Shown here piece by piece: positions 52,296-60,709 of a stretch of DNA of 64,000 bases; position 1 is the first letter of the stretch; every line of letters begins with the position of its first letter. The notes below the pieces were generated by a model, which saw nothing but the letters and a program-made list of their open reading frames with translations, did no database searches and was not told where the DNA came from. The translations under genes were made by a program, and so were the position numbers. This DNA is from UBA1660 sp964462035 (GTDB taxonomy: Bacteria > Myxococcota_A > Polyangia > Polyangiales > Houyiibacteriaceae). Where the stretch lies: positions 1 through 64,000 of the forward strand of contig CAYXAP010000051.1 in NCBI GenBank assembly GCA_964462035.1, given 5' to 3'.

Positions 52296-53477
52296 TCAGC
52301 CCTGGAGCGGGGTCAGTCGCACCTGGACGGTGCGCTGGTTCCCGTCGCGGGTGACCGTGACCTGGGCGTCGTGACCGACCTCGAGGCCGTCGAGGACCCG
52401 GTAGAGGTCGAGCACGTCGGCGACCGCCTCGCCGTCGATGGCGACGATGAGGTCGCCCAGGATGATGCGGCCGGTGCGCCGGTCTCGGACGGTCGGCCGC
52501 AGGCCCGCTTCGGCGGCTCCGGAGCCGGGCACCACGCCGATCACGAGCGCACCCCGCAGCCCGAGCCGGCTGGCGAGCTGGCCCTCGTCGATGCGGATGC
52601 CGAGGCCGGCCCGCTCGACCTGGCCGCTGTTGATCAGCTGCGGGACGGCGCGGGCGATCGCCGCGACCGGGACCGCGAAGCCGACGCCGGCCGAGGCGCC
52701 GCTCGGGCTGTAGATCGCGGTGTTCATGCCGATGAGCCGACCCGCGCTGTCGAGGAGCGGGCCGCCGGAGTTGCCGGGGTTGATGGCCGCGTCGGTCTGG
52801 ATGACTCCCTGGATGGGCCGGCGGCTGAGCGACATGATCTCGCGACCGAGGCCACTGATGACGCCGGTCGAGAGGGTCTGGTCCAGGCCGAAGGGGTTGC
52901 CGATGGCGAAGACGTGTTGGCCGACCTGGAGGTTGGCGGACGAGCCGACGGGTAGCGGTCGGAGCACTTCGGCCGGGGCGTCGATCTTCAGGACGGCGAT
53001 GTCCTTGTCGGGGTAGGTGCCCACGAGCTGCGCGGGCCAGACGCTCTGATCGTGCAAGGTGACGTGGGCGCCCTGACCACCGGCGACCACATGGAAGTTG
53101 GTCACGATGTGGCCCTGGTCGTCCCATACGAAGCCAGAGCCGGTGCCGGCGGGGATCGTCATCGCGTTCCGCCGGAAGGGGTCCATCTGCACCGAGAGCT
53201 TGGTGATGAAGACGACCGAGTCGCTCGCGTTTCGGTAGATCTCGATCGTCGTCTCTTCCGAGTCGGAGAGATCGCCGCGAGCGGTCACGGTCGGGGGTTC
53301 CTCGGGCTCCTCGGGCCGAGCCACTGGGGAATCGCTGGTTCCCTGGGGCATCAGGACCGGAGTCTCGGACTCGGCCCCGCCGTAGAGGTGGTTCGCGAGA
53401 ATGACCAGGCCGGCGCCGAGGATCATCGAGAGCGGAATCACCACCGCCGGCCAGAGGGCTTTTCGAGCGGACGCCAT
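52296..53477 (-). CDS. HtrA/DegP-like serine protease with PDZ domain
   Basis: Protein of 393 residues. An N-terminal membrane helix (about 8-28) anchors a periplasmic protease, followed by a short Pro/Glu-rich linker. The S1C triad is seen as His in VTNFHVV (about 129), Asp in KDIAVLKID (about 160) and Ser in NPGNSGGPLLD (about 240). One PDZ domain (about 290-390: LGIRIDEGQLASRLGLRGAL, GDLIVAIDGEAV) completes it. One helix and one PDZ match DegS-like proteins, which sense misfolded envelope proteins; quality control is likely. Divergent from a kinase gene 88 bp away. Confidence 0.94.
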   Translation of the reverse strand: MASARKALWPAVVIPLSMILGAGLVILANHLYGGAESETPVLMPQGTSDSPVARPEEPEEPPTVTARGDLSDSEETTIEIYRNASDSVVFITKLSVQMDPFRRNAMTIPAGTGSGFVWDDQGHIVTNFHVVAGGQGAHVTLHDQSVWPAQLVGTYPDKDIAVLKIDAPAEVLRPLPVGSSANLQVGQHVFAIGNPFGLDQTLSTGVISGLGREIMSLSRRPIQGVIQTDAAINPGNSGGPLLDSAGRLIGMNTAIYSPSGASAGVGFAVPVAAIARAVPQLINSGQVERAGLGIRIDEGQLASRLGLRGALVIGVVPGSGAAEAGLRPTVRDRRTGRIILGDLIVAIDGEAVADVLDLYRVLDGLEVGHDAQVTVTRDGNQRTVQVRLTPLQG

Positions 53478-53565
53478 CGGGGCAGGGATAGTCCGTCAGC
53501 GGCGCGTGTCGAGTCCCGGTCCAGCTCGGGCCGCGCGCGGCCCGAGTTCGCGCTATTCTGTAAAT

Positions 53566-54888
53566 GTGAGGCCGGAGCGGCAGCTGGAGGCAGGACGGGT
53601 CATCGCCGGCAAGTACCGGATCGACGGCGTGCTCGGCCGCGGCGGTATGGGGACGGTGTATTCGGCGACCCATCTGGTCACCGACAAGCCGGTCGCGCTG
53701 AAGCTGATCGGCGCCGACGCCCACGAGCGCACCCGAGCGCGGCTGCTCCGAGAGGCCAAAGCCGCCGGGCGGGTCGACCACCCGAACGTGGTCGACGTCT
53801 ACGACGTGGGCGAGGACACCGACGGCTCGATCTTCCTGGTGATGGAGCGGCTCCAGGGGATGCCGCTCGAGAACGCGATGGCGCCGGGCCCGATGGCGGT
53901 CGGTGAGGCGATCGGGCTGCTGATGCCGGTCATCCGCGGGGTGGCGGCGGCCCACGCGCAGGGCGTGGTGCATCGCGACCTCAAGCCGGAGAACATCTTC
54001 CTGGTCGAGCACCAGGACGGCTCACCGCGCACGATCAAGGTGCTCGACTTCGGCATCTCGAAGATGGCCGGCGTGCAGATCCAGCTCACCCAGACCGGGA
54101 TGGTGCTGGGGACGCCGCACTACATGGCGCCCGAGCAGCTCAAGGGCGACAAGGCGATCGACCACCGCTGCGACCAGTACGCGCTGGCCTGCATCCTCTA
54201 CGAGATGCTCGAGGGGAAACCCCCCTACGACGCGAACACCTACCCCGAGCTCGCGGCGATGAAGCTCGAGCACGACCCGCGGCCCTTCAAGCAGCCCGTC
54301 CCGAAGGCCCTGCAGCTCCGGATCTTTCGCGCGATGGACAAGCGGCCATCGAAGCGCTTCGCCGACGTGCGCCAGTTCGCGCTCGAGCTCGAGCCCTACG
54401 CACCCGGGGTTCGCTTCAGCGACACCGGGACCGACTGGTCCGGCGCCTACCCGCGCAGTCCGCGGTCTTCGCACGAGACGCTCTCGCTCGAGACGCCGCT
54501 TCCGTCCAAGCGCCGCTGGCTGGTCCCGCTGGCCTTGGTGACGGCGGCCCTCGGCGCGGCAGCGGCGGGCTGGGCGCTCCGGCCGGCGCCCCCTGCGCCG
54601 GTGGAGGGAGCGGTCGCGCCGCCGCTCGCGGAGCCTTCGGTGGCGCGGTCGGAGACCGAGGAGACCGAGGAGACCGAGGAGACCGACTCCGAGATGGCGT
54701 CCGACACCGCCTCGGCCGCTGACACCGAGACCGACACGGAGACCGAGTCTGGCTCCGTGTCCGACACCGAGGCCACGACCGAGGCGGAGCCCGACGAGGA
54801 GCCCCCGCAGCGGGTCCGGCGAGCGCGGCGGACCCGGCGTGAGGGCGCCGAGGCGCGTTCCGGCAGTCTATCCATCGACGACTTCTGA
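53566..54888 (+). CDS. Transmembrane Ser/Thr protein kinase
   Basis: Kinase of 440 residues starting at GTG 53566; the frame is open farther upstream but homology begins at AGRVIAGKYRID. Landmarks: GRGGMGTVYSATH, VALKLIG, HRDLKPEN (about 136), DFGISK, HYMAPEQ. All catalytic residues are canonical, unlike the two kinases with HRDVSPQN and HRDIRPQN. A membrane helix lies at about 320-340, then a Glu/Thr/Asp-rich outer tail with ETEETEET and TDTETE repeats and a basic end (RVRRARRTRREG). No sensor domain is seen. A TATTCT box sits 11 bases before the start, so the mRNA may have almost no leader. It is 24 bp upstream of a TPR/PEGA gene and probably co-transcribed. Confidence 0.94.
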   Translation: MRPERQLEAGRVIAGKYRIDGVLGRGGMGTVYSATHLVTDKPVALKLIGADAHERTRARLLREAKAAGRVDHPNVVDVYDVGEDTDGSIFLVMERLQGMPLENAMAPGPMAVGEAIGLLMPVIRGVAAAHAQGVVHRDLKPENIFLVEHQDGSPRTIKVLDFGISKMAGVQIQLTQTGMVLGTPHYMAPEQLKGDKAIDHRCDQYALACILYEMLEGKPPYDANTYPELAAMKLEHDPRPFKQPVPKALQLRIFRAMDKRPSKRFADVRQFALELEPYAPGVRFSDTGTDWSGAYPRSPRSSHETLSLETPLPSKRRWLVPLALVTAALGAAAAGWALRPAPPAPVEGAVAPPLAEPSVARSETEETEETEETDSEMASDTASAADTETDTETESGSVSDTEATTEAEPDEEPPQRVRRARRTRREGAEARSGSLSIDDF

Positions 54889-54912
54889 CCCCGTCCGGTA
54901 TCCTCGCCCTTC

Positions 54913-55821
54913 GTGCGTGCCCTCCTCTTCACCGTGGCTCTCGGCGTTCTCGTGGCGTCCATCTCGACGGCGGAGGCTCAGAACGCCCGGAGCCTGACCC
55001 GGGAGGCGCTGCGGGAGTTCGAGCGGGGCAACTTCGAAGAGGCCCGAGCGCTCTTCCTCCGTGCCCACGAGATGGAGCCTTCGGCGCGGCTCGAGCGGGG
55101 CGCGGGCATGGCCGCGTTCGAGGTGCGCGACTACGTCCAGGCCTACCGCCTGCTCCAGCGTGCGCTCGCCAGTGACGAACGGCCGCTGACCGCCGCCCAG
55201 CGCGCCGAGACCGAGGAGCTGGTCGCGCGGACGCAAGCCTTCCTCGGCCGCTTTCGCTTCTCGGTGCAGCCCGCGGAGGCCAGCGTGCAGATCGACCTGC
55301 GCGACCCCGAGCGTGAAGGCGACGGGACCATCTTGCTCTCCGTGGGCGAGCACTCGGTGGTGGTCGAAGCCGAGGGCTATCGCAGCCGCGAGCAGCAGCT
55401 CGAGGTCCGCGGCGGCGAGGACGAGACGCTCATCATTCGACTCGAAGCGGAGGGCAGCGCCAGCGAAGCGGTGCCGCCCGAGGAGCGCGGACGGGAACTC
55501 GACGCGCTGAGCTGGGGGCTCATCGGCGGCGGTGCCGGCTTCCTCGTCCTGGCAGGCGTCGGCATCGGCGGCTGGGCCCACGCCGGGGGCGAGCTCGGCA
55601 CCTGCCGAGACTTCGAGGCCGCGGGCGGCCACTGCGCCAACGAGCCCACGCTGGCGACCCGTCGCCGCACCATGGCCACCATCACCCTGGTCGCCGGGGC
55701 CGCTGGGCTCCTCGGTGTCACGATGGGTATGCTGCGCTGGCTGTGGAGCGACGACGACGAGGACGAGCAGGCCGGGTGCAGCCCCGGAGTGCTCGCGCTG
55801 GACTGCCGTTGGCGCTTCTGA
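54913..55821 (+). CDS. TPR/PEGA-type protein with signal peptide and membrane helices
   Basis: Protein of 302 residues from GTG 54913, with a Sec signal (LFTVALGVLVASISTAEAQ), a TPR-like helical region (ALREFERGNFEEARALFLRA), a PEGA-like strand unit (SVGEHSVVVEAEGYRSREQQ) and two hydrophobic helices near the C-terminus (LIGGGAGFLVLAGVGIGGWA; TLVAGAAGLLGVTMGML). Same plan as the protein at 47110-48099. It follows a kinase gene by 24 bp, and the paired genes may form a sensory unit in which the PEGA domain reads the cell wall; this is inference. Confidence 0.85.
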   Translation: MRALLFTVALGVLVASISTAEAQNARSLTREALREFERGNFEEARALFLRAHEMEPSARLERGAGMAAFEVRDYVQAYRLLQRALASDERPLTAAQRAETEELVARTQAFLGRFRFSVQPAEASVQIDLRDPEREGDGTILLSVGEHSVVVEAEGYRSREQQLEVRGGEDETLIIRLEAEGSASEAVPPEERGRELDALSWGLIGGGAGFLVLAGVGIGGWAHAGGELGTCRDFEAAGGHCANEPTLATRRRTMATITLVAGAAGLLGVTMGMLRWLWSDDDEDEQAGCSPGVLALDCRWRF

Positions 55822-56903
55822 AGCCGAGCCTCGGGCTCCTGCTCCTCGTCGGGTGCGTCGAGGCGGAGCTGATCGGCGAGCGCGACGCGGGCACCCCCGA
55901 CGCCGGCATGCGCGACCAGGGACCGATCGACGCCGCTGGGATGTGTCTCTCCGGCCCAGCGTCGCCCGACGGAATCGCCGCTGACGGGATGAGCTGCGTA
56001 TTGGCTCGGCCACCGAGCGCCCCCATCGGCTGCGACGACCCGACGGAGAACGTGGACCCGATCGTCGTCGCGCTGAAGGATCCGGTCTTCGGCGATCGGA
56101 TGCTCGGTGTCGACTTCGACGGCTACTGCTCTGGCGCCGAGGGGGTGCCCAACGGCTGCACGCCGAGCGCCGACTTCAACGCTCCCGATCCCATGGGGGG
56201 GATCGACAATATCTTCGGTGTCGCCCTGTGGGAAGGGATCCTGATCATCGATTCCTCGATCGGCACTCGGGCCGAGATGGCGTTGGAAGAAGGCGAGCTC
56301 AACATCATGCTCCGGATCGAGGGCTGGAGTGGCGAGCCGCGCGACCCGCGGGTCGAGGTCACCTTGGCCGTCGCCGCCGCGACCACGCCGAGCCCGCCGG
56401 CGTGGGACGGCTCCGACGTCTTCCAGCCGGCAGAGTCGTTCTTCCAGGAGGGTGACCCCGATCGCCCGATCGCGCGCGACGACAACGCCTACGTCGCCGA
56501 CGGCATCCTGGTGGCCCAGCTCCCCGACCGGATCCCGCTCGGCTTCGACACCGGCGACCGGCAGCTCGAGCTCAAGCTCTCGCAGCCGCAGCTGACCATG
56601 TCCCTCCTCGGCGCGAGCGCGTTCACCGACGCGGTGCTCACCGGCCGCTGGTCTCAGTCCGAGGCGCGCGCGGCGGCGCCGCTGCTCGGCCTCTGCGCCG
56701 ACAGCACGGACCCGATCATCATGGCCCAGCGCAACGCCTATATGAGCGCTGTCGACCGCTTCGCCGACATTCGTGAGTCGGCGTCGGACACCAACCCGGC
56801 GCTCCCCTGCGATGCGCTCAGCTTCGCGATCGGCCTGCGCGCCTACGACGTCACGTGGGGTGCCCCCACGCCGCTCCCATCTGGCCCGCCGCTCTGTCCC
56901 TGA
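55776..56903 (+). CDS. Lipoprotein, hypothetical
   Basis: Lipoprotein of about 375 residues. No ATG begins the frame suitably. GTG 55776, used here, overlaps the upstream gene by 46 bases; TTG 55809 is an alternative that leaves the compact signal MALLKPSLGLLLLVGC. After the lipobox come Asp/Ala/Gly linker residues (ERDAGTPDAG). The rest has FGDRMLGVDFDGYCSG, DNIFGVALWEGILIIDS and paired Cys near the end, but no family I know. It probably belongs to the kinase/PEGA operon. The convergent gene begins four bases after its stop. Confidence 0.75.
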   Translation: MQPRSARAGLPLALLKPSLGLLLLVGCVEAELIGERDAGTPDAGMRDQGPIDAAGMCLSGPASPDGIAADGMSCVLARPPSAPIGCDDPTENVDPIVVALKDPVFGDRMLGVDFDGYCSGAEGVPNGCTPSADFNAPDPMGGIDNIFGVALWEGILIIDSSIGTRAEMALEEGELNIMLRIEGWSGEPRDPRVEVTLAVAAATTPSPPAWDGSDVFQPAESFFQEGDPDRPIARDDNAYVADGILVAQLPDRIPLGFDTGDRQLELKLSQPQLTMSLLGASAFTDAVLTGRWSQSEARAAAPLLGLCADSTDPIIMAQRNAYMSAVDRFADIRESASDTNPALPCDALSFAIGLRAYDVTWGAPTPLPSGPPLCP

Positions 56904-56906
56904 CCG

Positions 56907-57971
56907 TCAGGCTCGACGGCGAATCGCGAAGAGCGCCAGCAGCAGCCAGGCGCCGCCGGAGCCGGCGCTTCCGGTGCGGCAGCCGCAGCCGCCCTCGATG
57001 CCATCGCCGGTTCCCCGCTCGCCCCCGTCGACGCCACCGTCGCGGACCTCGCCGGCGTCCGGAGCGCTCGAGCCCGCGTCCGCCCCGGCGTCCGCCATCG
57101 GTGCGCCCATGTCCGTCGGCTCTGGCTCTGGCCCGACGTGCACTCCGAGGTGACAGCAGACCCGCCGCTCGCTGCCATCACTGGTTTGGTTCACGATGCC
57201 CTCGGGCCGACCGCCGAGGCCGGGCTCGCCGGCGACGAAGAGGGTCGACGAGCCGCCTCCATCGAGGTTCAGCCCGTCGGTGCAGCCGAGGTTGTGGAAG
57301 AGGAACCGCCCGAGGGTGATCCCGCGCATCCCCACCCGACCGGCCGCTCGGCCGTCCACGACGACGAAGGCGAGGGTCTGCCCGTCCGAGTGCAGGCAGA
57401 CTGCGGTGCGTGGGTTGGCGACAGCCATGTGGCTCGGGTTGGGCGGTGACTCGATCACGGCTTGGTCCACGATGGCGCCGTCCCGCAGCACCATCGGCAT
57501 CCCGCTGACGACCTCGGTGACGCCATCGGGCAACGGACCCATCAGCAGGTCGTCGCTCCGGAAGAACGAGACCATCCGCTCGGGGGTGATGCCCATGCTG
57601 TCGGCGCACGATCCGCCGCCGCCGTAGACCGACGACCAGGGCACGCCCTCCGCGGCCATCAGACCGCAGGAGTCGTAGCTGCCGCTGAAGAAGTTCGCGT
57701 TGATGGCGCCGGCGAGCTCGTGCCGCTCGGCGAACTCGCTCACCACGATCGCTTTGTCGTCTTCACCGCTCGCAACGAACGACAGCCGCGGGTTCTGCGT
57801 GTCGACGTAGAGGACGTAGATCTCCTGGTCGCTGGTGCCGCTGCCCGGGATCTCGATCGGGCCGGACAGGTGCCGGTAGATCAGCCCCGGGCCCACCTCG
57901 GTGCCCGGATGGGGCCACGCGTGCGCGGTGCCGGTCGCGAGCAGCACCAGAAGCGCGGCGAGCAGCTTCAT
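56907..57971 (-). CDS. Phosphodiester-glycosidase-like (NAGPA domain) protein with MYXO-CTERM-like tail
   Basis: Exported protein of 354 residues with a Sec signal (LLAALLVLLATGTAHA). The core has NAGPA-family marks: GAINANFFSG (about 88), MAVANPRTAVCL, FVVVDGRAAGRVGM and the diagnostic NLDGGGSSTLFV (about 245). The family includes mammalian uncovering enzyme and bacterial exopolysaccharide phosphodiester glycosidases. A disordered Asp/Gly linker leads to GGCGCRTGSA, a hydrophobic stretch (AWLLLALFAI) and RRRA, the layout of the MYXO-CTERM sorting signal that is cleaved and anchored at the surface. The start overlaps the stop of a LuxR-type regulator (ATGA). Confidence 0.88.
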   Translation of the reverse strand: MKLLAALLVLLATGTAHAWPHPGTEVGPGLIYRHLSGPIEIPGSGTSDQEIYVLYVDTQNPRLSFVASGEDDKAIVVSEFAERHELAGAINANFFSGSYDSCGLMAAEGVPWSSVYGGGGSCADSMGITPERMVSFFRSDDLLMGPLPDGVTEVVSGMPMVLRDGAIVDQAVIESPPNPSHMAVANPRTAVCLHSDGQTLAFVVVDGRAAGRVGMRGITLGRFLFHNLGCTDGLNLDGGGSSTLFVAGEPGLGGRPEGIVNQTSDGSERRVCCHLGVHVGPEPEPTDMGAPMADAGADAGSSAPDAGEVRDGGVDGGERGTGDGIEGGCGCRTGSAGSGGAWLLLALFAIRRRA

Positions 57972-58240
57972 CGGCGCGACTCGGCGAGCGCGACCAACTC
58001 GAAGCGCGAGGCGACCCCGAGCTTCTCGTAGATGGCCCGGAGCTGGTTGGCGATGGTCTTCACCGAGACCCCTCGCTCGGCCGCGATCTCCTTGTTGGAG
58101 CGGCCGGCGACCACGGCCCGTGCCACGGCGTTCTCGGACTCGGTCAGCTCTTCGAGCTCGAGCGGCGAGTCGTCGACCTCGACGATCAGGAGCTCCTGAT
58201 CGCCGACCGCCAACCGACGGACGTCCTTGCGCTCACTCAC
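57968..58240 (-). CDS. LuxR-type helix-turn-helix protein, stand-alone
   Basis: Protein of 90 residues, starting at GTG 58240. The first 35 residues are a short acidic arm (LLIVEVDDSPLELEE). The rest is a GerE/LuxR C-terminal DNA-binding domain: LTESENAVARAVVAGRSNKE, IAAERGVSVKTIANQLRAIY, EKLGVASRFELV. There is no receiver or ligand domain, so activity might be set by expression level or partner proteins. Its stop overlaps the start of the NAGPA-like gene by four bases, and the two may form an operon. Confidence 0.88.
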   Translation of the reverse strand: MSERKDVRRLAVGDQELLIVEVDDSPLELEELTESENAVARAVVAGRSNKEIAAERGVSVKTIANQLRAIYEKLGVASRFELVALAESRR

Positions 58241-58266
58241 GGGAGAGAGCGTAGCAGCCGAACGCG

Positions 58267-59163
58267 TCAGAGGAGGAGGGCCACTGCCACGCTCAGTGAG
58301 GGCACCCAACCGCGCATCACGAGCTCGGCTTCGTCGCGGACGAGGAAGAGCGGGAGCTCCACTGCGACCCGGAGGGAGAATCGACTCGCCGCGCTGCGGA
58401 AGAGCTCGGTGCCGGTCGTCAGCCCGAGGTAGGGGCCCGTGCCGAAAGCGTCGTCGTCGAGGTCGGGCCGCCCCCTCACCGGGCCGTTGGCCCAGATGTG
58501 CATCAGCCCGAGCTGAAAGCCGAAGATCGCCACGTGCTCCGCTTCGGCGGAGCTCGCCCAGGTCGCCGTGAAGCCGAGCCGCGCCACCACGCGGGCGTGC
58601 AAGGTCTGGAGCCCGGGCGTGAGTCGCGGGTTCACACCGAAGACCGCACCCACACTCCACTGGGGCAGCTCGCGGCGCAGGCGGAAGGCGAGGCCCGGGA
58701 GCGTCTCCACCGAGCCTCCCAGCAGCGCGACTCGCTCCTCGAGGGCGACTCCCCACGATCGCCGGGAGCGACGCAGCCGCATGAGCGCACCGGCGATCCC
58801 GCTGTCCGATCCAGGCGCGTCGAGGCGCACGGGATCGTTGTGGAGCAACACCGTGACCAGCTCCTCGACGGCGTCGGTCAACTCGTCGACCTCCACTCGC
58901 TCCGGTACCAGTGCGTCGAGTCGGCCGGTCAGGAAGCGTGTGTCACCCACCGAGAAGAGCTCGACTCGAAGGTGCTGGTCGCAGCCACGGTCCACCGCAC
59001 GATGGGTCTGGTGCGCGTCGACTTCGCTGCGGATCAGTCGAGCCAGCCCCACCCGATCCTCGGCGCTCTCGACCTGGACGCAGACCCCCACCACCTGCGC
59101 GCCCGCGGGCGCGGCGGCGAGCATGGCCCACGAGGCGAGCGCTGCCTGGACGCTCCGGCTCAT
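58267..59163 (-). CDS. Exported protein, possible outer-membrane beta-barrel
   Basis: Protein of 298 residues with a Sec signal (LASWAMLAAAPAGAQ). About residues 25-110 form a domain of unknown fold with conserved Cys (VCVQVESAEDRVGL, RGCDQHLRVELF). The second half has alternating aromatic/hydrophobic segments ending in LSVAVALLL, which suggests a small beta-barrel. The gene at 59168-60556 lies five bases upstream and shows the same layout, including VDEGCTEHLTVELYPLD against RGCDQHLRVELFSVG, so the two are distant paralogues. Function unknown. Confidence 0.78.
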   Translation of the reverse strand: MSRSVQAALASWAMLAAAPAGAQVVGVCVQVESAEDRVGLARLIRSEVDAHQTHRAVDRGCDQHLRVELFSVGDTRFLTGRLDALVPERVEVDELTDAVEELVTVLLHNDPVRLDAPGSDSGIAGALMRLRRSRRSWGVALEERVALLGGSVETLPGLAFRLRRELPQWSVGAVFGVNPRLTPGLQTLHARVVARLGFTATWASSAEAEHVAIFGFQLGLMHIWANGPVRGRPDLDDDAFGTGPYLGLTTGTELFRSAASRFSLRVAVELPLFLVRDEAELVMRGWVPSLSVAVALLL

Positions 59164-59167
59164 CGGC

Positions 59168-60556
59168 TCAGTGGAGCAAGCCGATCTGGAGGACCGCCGC
59201 GGGGATGTAGCTCTCGAGGCGTGCGCCGCGCCGCTCCGTGTCGAAGCGGTACGCCGGCACGCTCGCGGTGAGCTCCACGAAGAAGTGCAGCGAGCTCGCG
59301 CGCATGAACTCGTGACCAGTGAGGAGCTCGAGGTGCATGCCCCCGCCCCAGAGACCGCCGGCCCCAGTCGCTCGGTAGCGATCGACCACGAACGAGGCGC
59401 CGCCGCCGAGATAGAACGAGCTGACCGCGTCCGGCTTCAGGTAGCGCAGGAAGTGAAGCCCGGCGGTGAACCCGGCCGTGTAGTCGATGTGGCCGTCGGC
59501 GGCGGTGCTCGACGAGCGCCGCGAGGTGCCGACCCGCATACCCAGGAAAGCGTCCAGTGCCCACGCTCGGTAGAACGAGCGCATCCCCATCACGGCCTGG
59601 AGCGGCACCATGAGTCGGAAGCGATCGTCGAGGGTCTCGGCGCCTCCGCCGTTCACCGAGGTCGGGACCCGTGCACCGAAGAGCATCACCGCACCGAGCC
59701 CGAGCAGGAACTGCTTCCCACCCCGGATCCGTCGGAGCTCACCTTCGCTGTCGCTGTGGAGCACCGTGGTGCGCGTCAGCGTCTCCTGGACCGAGACGTC
59801 GTCGAGCAGCGCCGTGGTGAGCCGCTGTGCGAGGGCGTCGAGCTCGCCGATGGTCACGCGGTTGATCTTCTCCTCGCGAGAGTGACCGCTGTAGCGCGCG
59901 AAGATCGTCCAGCCGCTGTCGAGGGGATAGAGCTCGACGGTCAGGTGCTCGGTGCAGCCTTCGTCGACGGCCCGGTACCCGTCCGCGTGGGTCACGTAGT
60001 GCTCGAAGAGCCGCTTCAGGTAGGAGCGGGCCATCAGCGTGTCACCAACTGGCACCCAGACTCGCTGCTCCGGTGCTTCCTCGTCCCGCTGCGGTCGGAT
60101 GCGCACCGGGCGCGGGTTGGACGTCGCTGGCGTCGGTGCGCGCGGGACCGGACGGGGCTGTTCGGTCTGCGCGTTTCGACTCGTGAGCGGGTCGAGCGCT
60201 AGCGCCTCTGGCGCGAGCGTGTCGTCGGCGAAGCCGGAATCCGACTCCGCGGGCGGACCGCCGACATCCGACTCCGACTCGGACTCCGCGGGCGGACCGC
60301 CGACATCCGACTCCGACTCGGACTCCGCGGGCGGACCGCCGACATCCGACTCCGACTCGGACTCCGTAGGCCGACCGCCGACATCCGGCTCGGGCCGTCG
60401 CCATTCCACGGGCGCCTCTGCCCACGAGCGCTCCACGATCGACACGCACACATCCGTCTGGGCTTCGCCGACGTTCGCGCTCGCACACGACCCAATGGTC
60501 GTGAGAGCAAACGCCACCCCTCGAGCCCACCTCGTCTTCCAAGGTCCTCGTTCCAC
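59168..60556 (-). CDS. Exported protein with 13-residue tandem repeats, paralogue of 58267-59163
   Basis: Protein of about 462 residues. The GTG at 60556 gives a signal-like segment (VAFALTTIGSCASANVGEAQ); an ATG at 60661 is also open. Residues about 55-110 contain four tandem copies of a 13-residue unit (DVGGPPAESESES type), acidic and probably disordered. The C-terminal 300 residues have the same domain order as the downstream gene (SYLKRLFEHYVTHADGYRAV, EGCTEHLTVELYPLD, FARYSGHSREEK) and a barrel-like end (YIPAAVLQIGLLH). An acidic repeat followed by an envelope domain may serve as a surface spacer. Function unknown. Confidence 0.78.
   Translation of the reverse strand: MERGPWKTRWARGVAFALTTIGSCASANVGEAQTDVCVSIVERSWAEAPVEWRRPEPDVGGRPTESESESDVGGPPAESESESDVGGPPAESESESDVGGPPAESDSGFADDTLAPEALALDPLTSRNAQTEQPRPVPRAPTPATSNPRPVRIRPQRDEEAPEQRVWVPVGDTLMARSYLKRLFEHYVTHADGYRAVDEGCTEHLTVELYPLDSGWTIFARYSGHSREEKINRVTIGELDALAQRLTTALLDDVSVQETLTRTTVLHSDSEGELRRIRGGKQFLLGLGAVMLFGARVPTSVNGGGAETLDDRFRLMVPLQAVMGMRSFYRAWALDAFLGMRVGTSRRSSSTAADGHIDYTAGFTAGLHFLRYLKPDAVSSFYLGGGASFVVDRYRATGAGGLWGGGMHLELLTGHEFMRASSLHFFVELTASVPAYRFDTERRGARLESYIPAAVLQIGLLH
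60243..60398 (-). repeat. 39-bp tandem repeat, four copies, in-frame
   Basis: Units start at 60243, 60282, 60321 and 60360 (plus-strand coordinates). Three are essentially the same and the last diverges at a few bases. Each encodes 13 residues of the acidic repeat in the 59168-60556 protein, so copy number can change without breaking the frame. Confidence 0.92.
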
Positions 60557-60709
60557 AATCCACCTCGCTCTCTCGCGCGATCGCGTTGCAGCGCACGTGC
60601 CGAGCAGTTCGATTCGGCCGGCGAGCCGGGTTTCGAGCGTCGCTCGCGACGCGATCACCAAGATGGGTGGGGCGTGCGACTCACACCGCGTGGTGGGTCT
60701 TGCGACAGA

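Noticed and set aside
60243..60398. CRISPR-like array with 39-bp period
   Set aside because: Units are directly adjacent, have no spacers and are in frame within a gene.
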